Positions 20,610 to 21,379 of a stretch of 21,379 bases of DNA are shown here, in pieces. Within the stretch, counting starts at the first letter, position 1. Each line of letters starts with the position of its first letter. This DNA comes from a virus. The notes beneath the pieces were generated by a model. The model was not told the origin of the DNA, did not search any database, and saw nothing but the letters and a program-made list of their open reading frames with translations. The translations under genes were made by a program, and so were the position numbers. The stretch spans positions 1-21,379 of the IMG/VR virus record IMGVR_UViG_3300030117_001866; one strand, given 5' to 3'.

Positions 20610-21379
20610 ATGCCTTTTTTTGATACAATTCGAGCAGGGGCTTCAGGAGCTTCCGCAGATTATGAAATACAACGTAGTTTAAGGTTTAATGATGGAGATA
20701 GTCCTTCTTTAACTAGAAGTCCTAGCGGTAGTGGTAATCAATCAACATTCACTTTTTCTTGGTGGCAAAAAATAACTCAACCTAATGATTATCCAATTAC
20801 ATTTTCTTGTGGATCTACTTCAATCACAACTGGTTTTTGGGAAATGAGGATTGGAAGTGTAGGACTATATTTAAGGTTTAAAGATAGCAGTACAGTTGTT
20901 TTGAACAGCAGGGATATATTTAGAGATCCTTCAGCTTGGTATCACTGCGTAATTGCAGTTGACACAACACAAGCGACAAGTAGTAACAGAATAAAGATGT
21001 ATGTAAATAATAGACAAATAACATCTTTCGAATATGAAAATTACCCAAGTCAGAATTTTAATAGTTTTCGTGTTAATTCTACAGACCAACATCAATGGGG
21101 GTATGGAAAATCAAGTAGTGGTGCTGTAGACGGGCCTCTTGATTCATATTTAGCTGAAATTAATTTTATTGATGGACAGCAATTAACACCATCATCTTTT
21201 GCCGAAACAGACGCAACTACAGGACAATGGAATCCTATTGATACATCAGGATTAACTTTCGGTACAAATGGTTATAGACTACAGTTTGCGGATAACTCAG
21301 GAACAACAGCAACCACATTAGGAAAAGATACAAGTGGTCAAGGCAACAACTTCACACCAAATAATTTTTCTGTAAGTGC
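20610..21379 (+). CDS. LamG/concanavalin-like tail fibre protein, 5' part
   Basis: The frame starts at ATG 20610, directly after the preceding stop, and is open to the window end (256 codons seen). It shows the laminin-G-like module I recall in many aquatic phage fibres: RSLRFNDGDSPSLTRSPS (22-39), FTFSWWQKI, FRDPSAWYHCVIAVDTTQAT (104-123), then NRIKMYVNN and SYLAEINFIDGQQLTPSSF (179-197), followed by DATTGQWNPI and NSGTTATTLGKDTSGQGNNF (229-248). Such jelly-roll domains bind sugars, so it probably takes part in host attachment. The C-terminal part, usually longer than what is shown here, lies outside the window. Confidence 0.85.
   Translation, partial: MPFFDTIRAGASGASADYEIQRSLRFNDGDSPSLTRSPSGSGNQSTFTFSWWQKITQPNDYPITFSCGSTSITTGFWEMRIGSVGLYLRFKDSSTVVLNSRDIFRDPSAWYHCVIAVDTTQATSSNRIKMYVNNRQITSFEYENYPSQNFNSFRVNSTDQHQWGYGKSSSGAVDGPLDSYLAEINFIDGQQLTPSSFAETDATTGQWNPIDTSGLTFGTNGYRLQFADNSGTTATTLGKDTSGQGNNFTPNNFSVS

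Noticed and set aside
1-21379. tRNA genes, CRISPR arrays, insertion sequences, attachment sites, lysis or lysogeny genes
   Set aside because: None was recognised on either strand. The only direct repeats seen are short coding repeats such as the 12-mer at 19897-19920.

Overview
The window is the late (packaging, head and tail) region of a tailed double-stranded DNA phage with a long non-contractile, lambda-like tail (siphovirus type). Every supported gene is on the + strand. The DNA is AT-rich, the genes are tightly packed with many TAATG and ATGA stop/start overlaps, and several tiny lysine-rich proteins and 'HDG'/LamG-type fibre proteins resemble those I recall from uncultured marine phages. 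An AT-rich marine bacterium is therefore a reasonable guess for the host, but nothing here identifies it. No tRNA, integrase, lysis gene, IS element or CRISPR array was seen.

Layout. (1) 1-456: the 3' end of a gene resembling TET-associated glycosyltransferases, enzymes that decorate hypermodified phage DNA bases. It sits one base before the packaging genes. (2) 458-4749: small terminase, large terminase, portal (DUF4055 type) and Mu F/SPP1 gp7-like minor head protein. (3) 4782-5600: five small, basic, mostly overlapping genes, one resembling the DUF5824 domain known from giant viruses. (4) 5639-7814: scaffold, Gp13-like major capsid protein and a small beta-rich decoration-type protein. (5) 7814-9986: small proteins, head-tail connector, neck and tail-completion proteins, tail terminator and a 50-residue orphan. 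(6) 10016-13118: tail tube, the gpG/gpGT chaperone pair made by a well-formed -1 frameshift signal, and a 698-residue tape measure. (7) 13118-19178: the lambda M-L-K-I-J series of tail-tip genes. (8) 19212-21379: two tail-fibre genes, the second running off the window.

How the genes work together. The scaffold and capsid protein build the procapsid on the portal, and the terminase pair packs DNA, possibly glycosylated, through it. The connector, head-closure, tail-completion and terminator proteins join head to tail. The tail tube polymerises on the tape measure with help from gpG/gpGT. The M-L-K-I-J proteins build the tip, with gpK-like peptidase domains for tip processing or cell-wall entry and gpJ plus the fibres for host recognition.

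Most notable points: the glycosyltransferase next to the terminase; the A AAA AAC slippery site followed by an 11-bp stem at 10808-10855; one beta domain inserted in both the gpM-like and gpJ-like proteins; a gpL-like protein lacking the iron-sulfur cysteines; and major structural genes that lack a Shine-Dalgarno sequence and instead carry short AT-rich palindromes just upstream.
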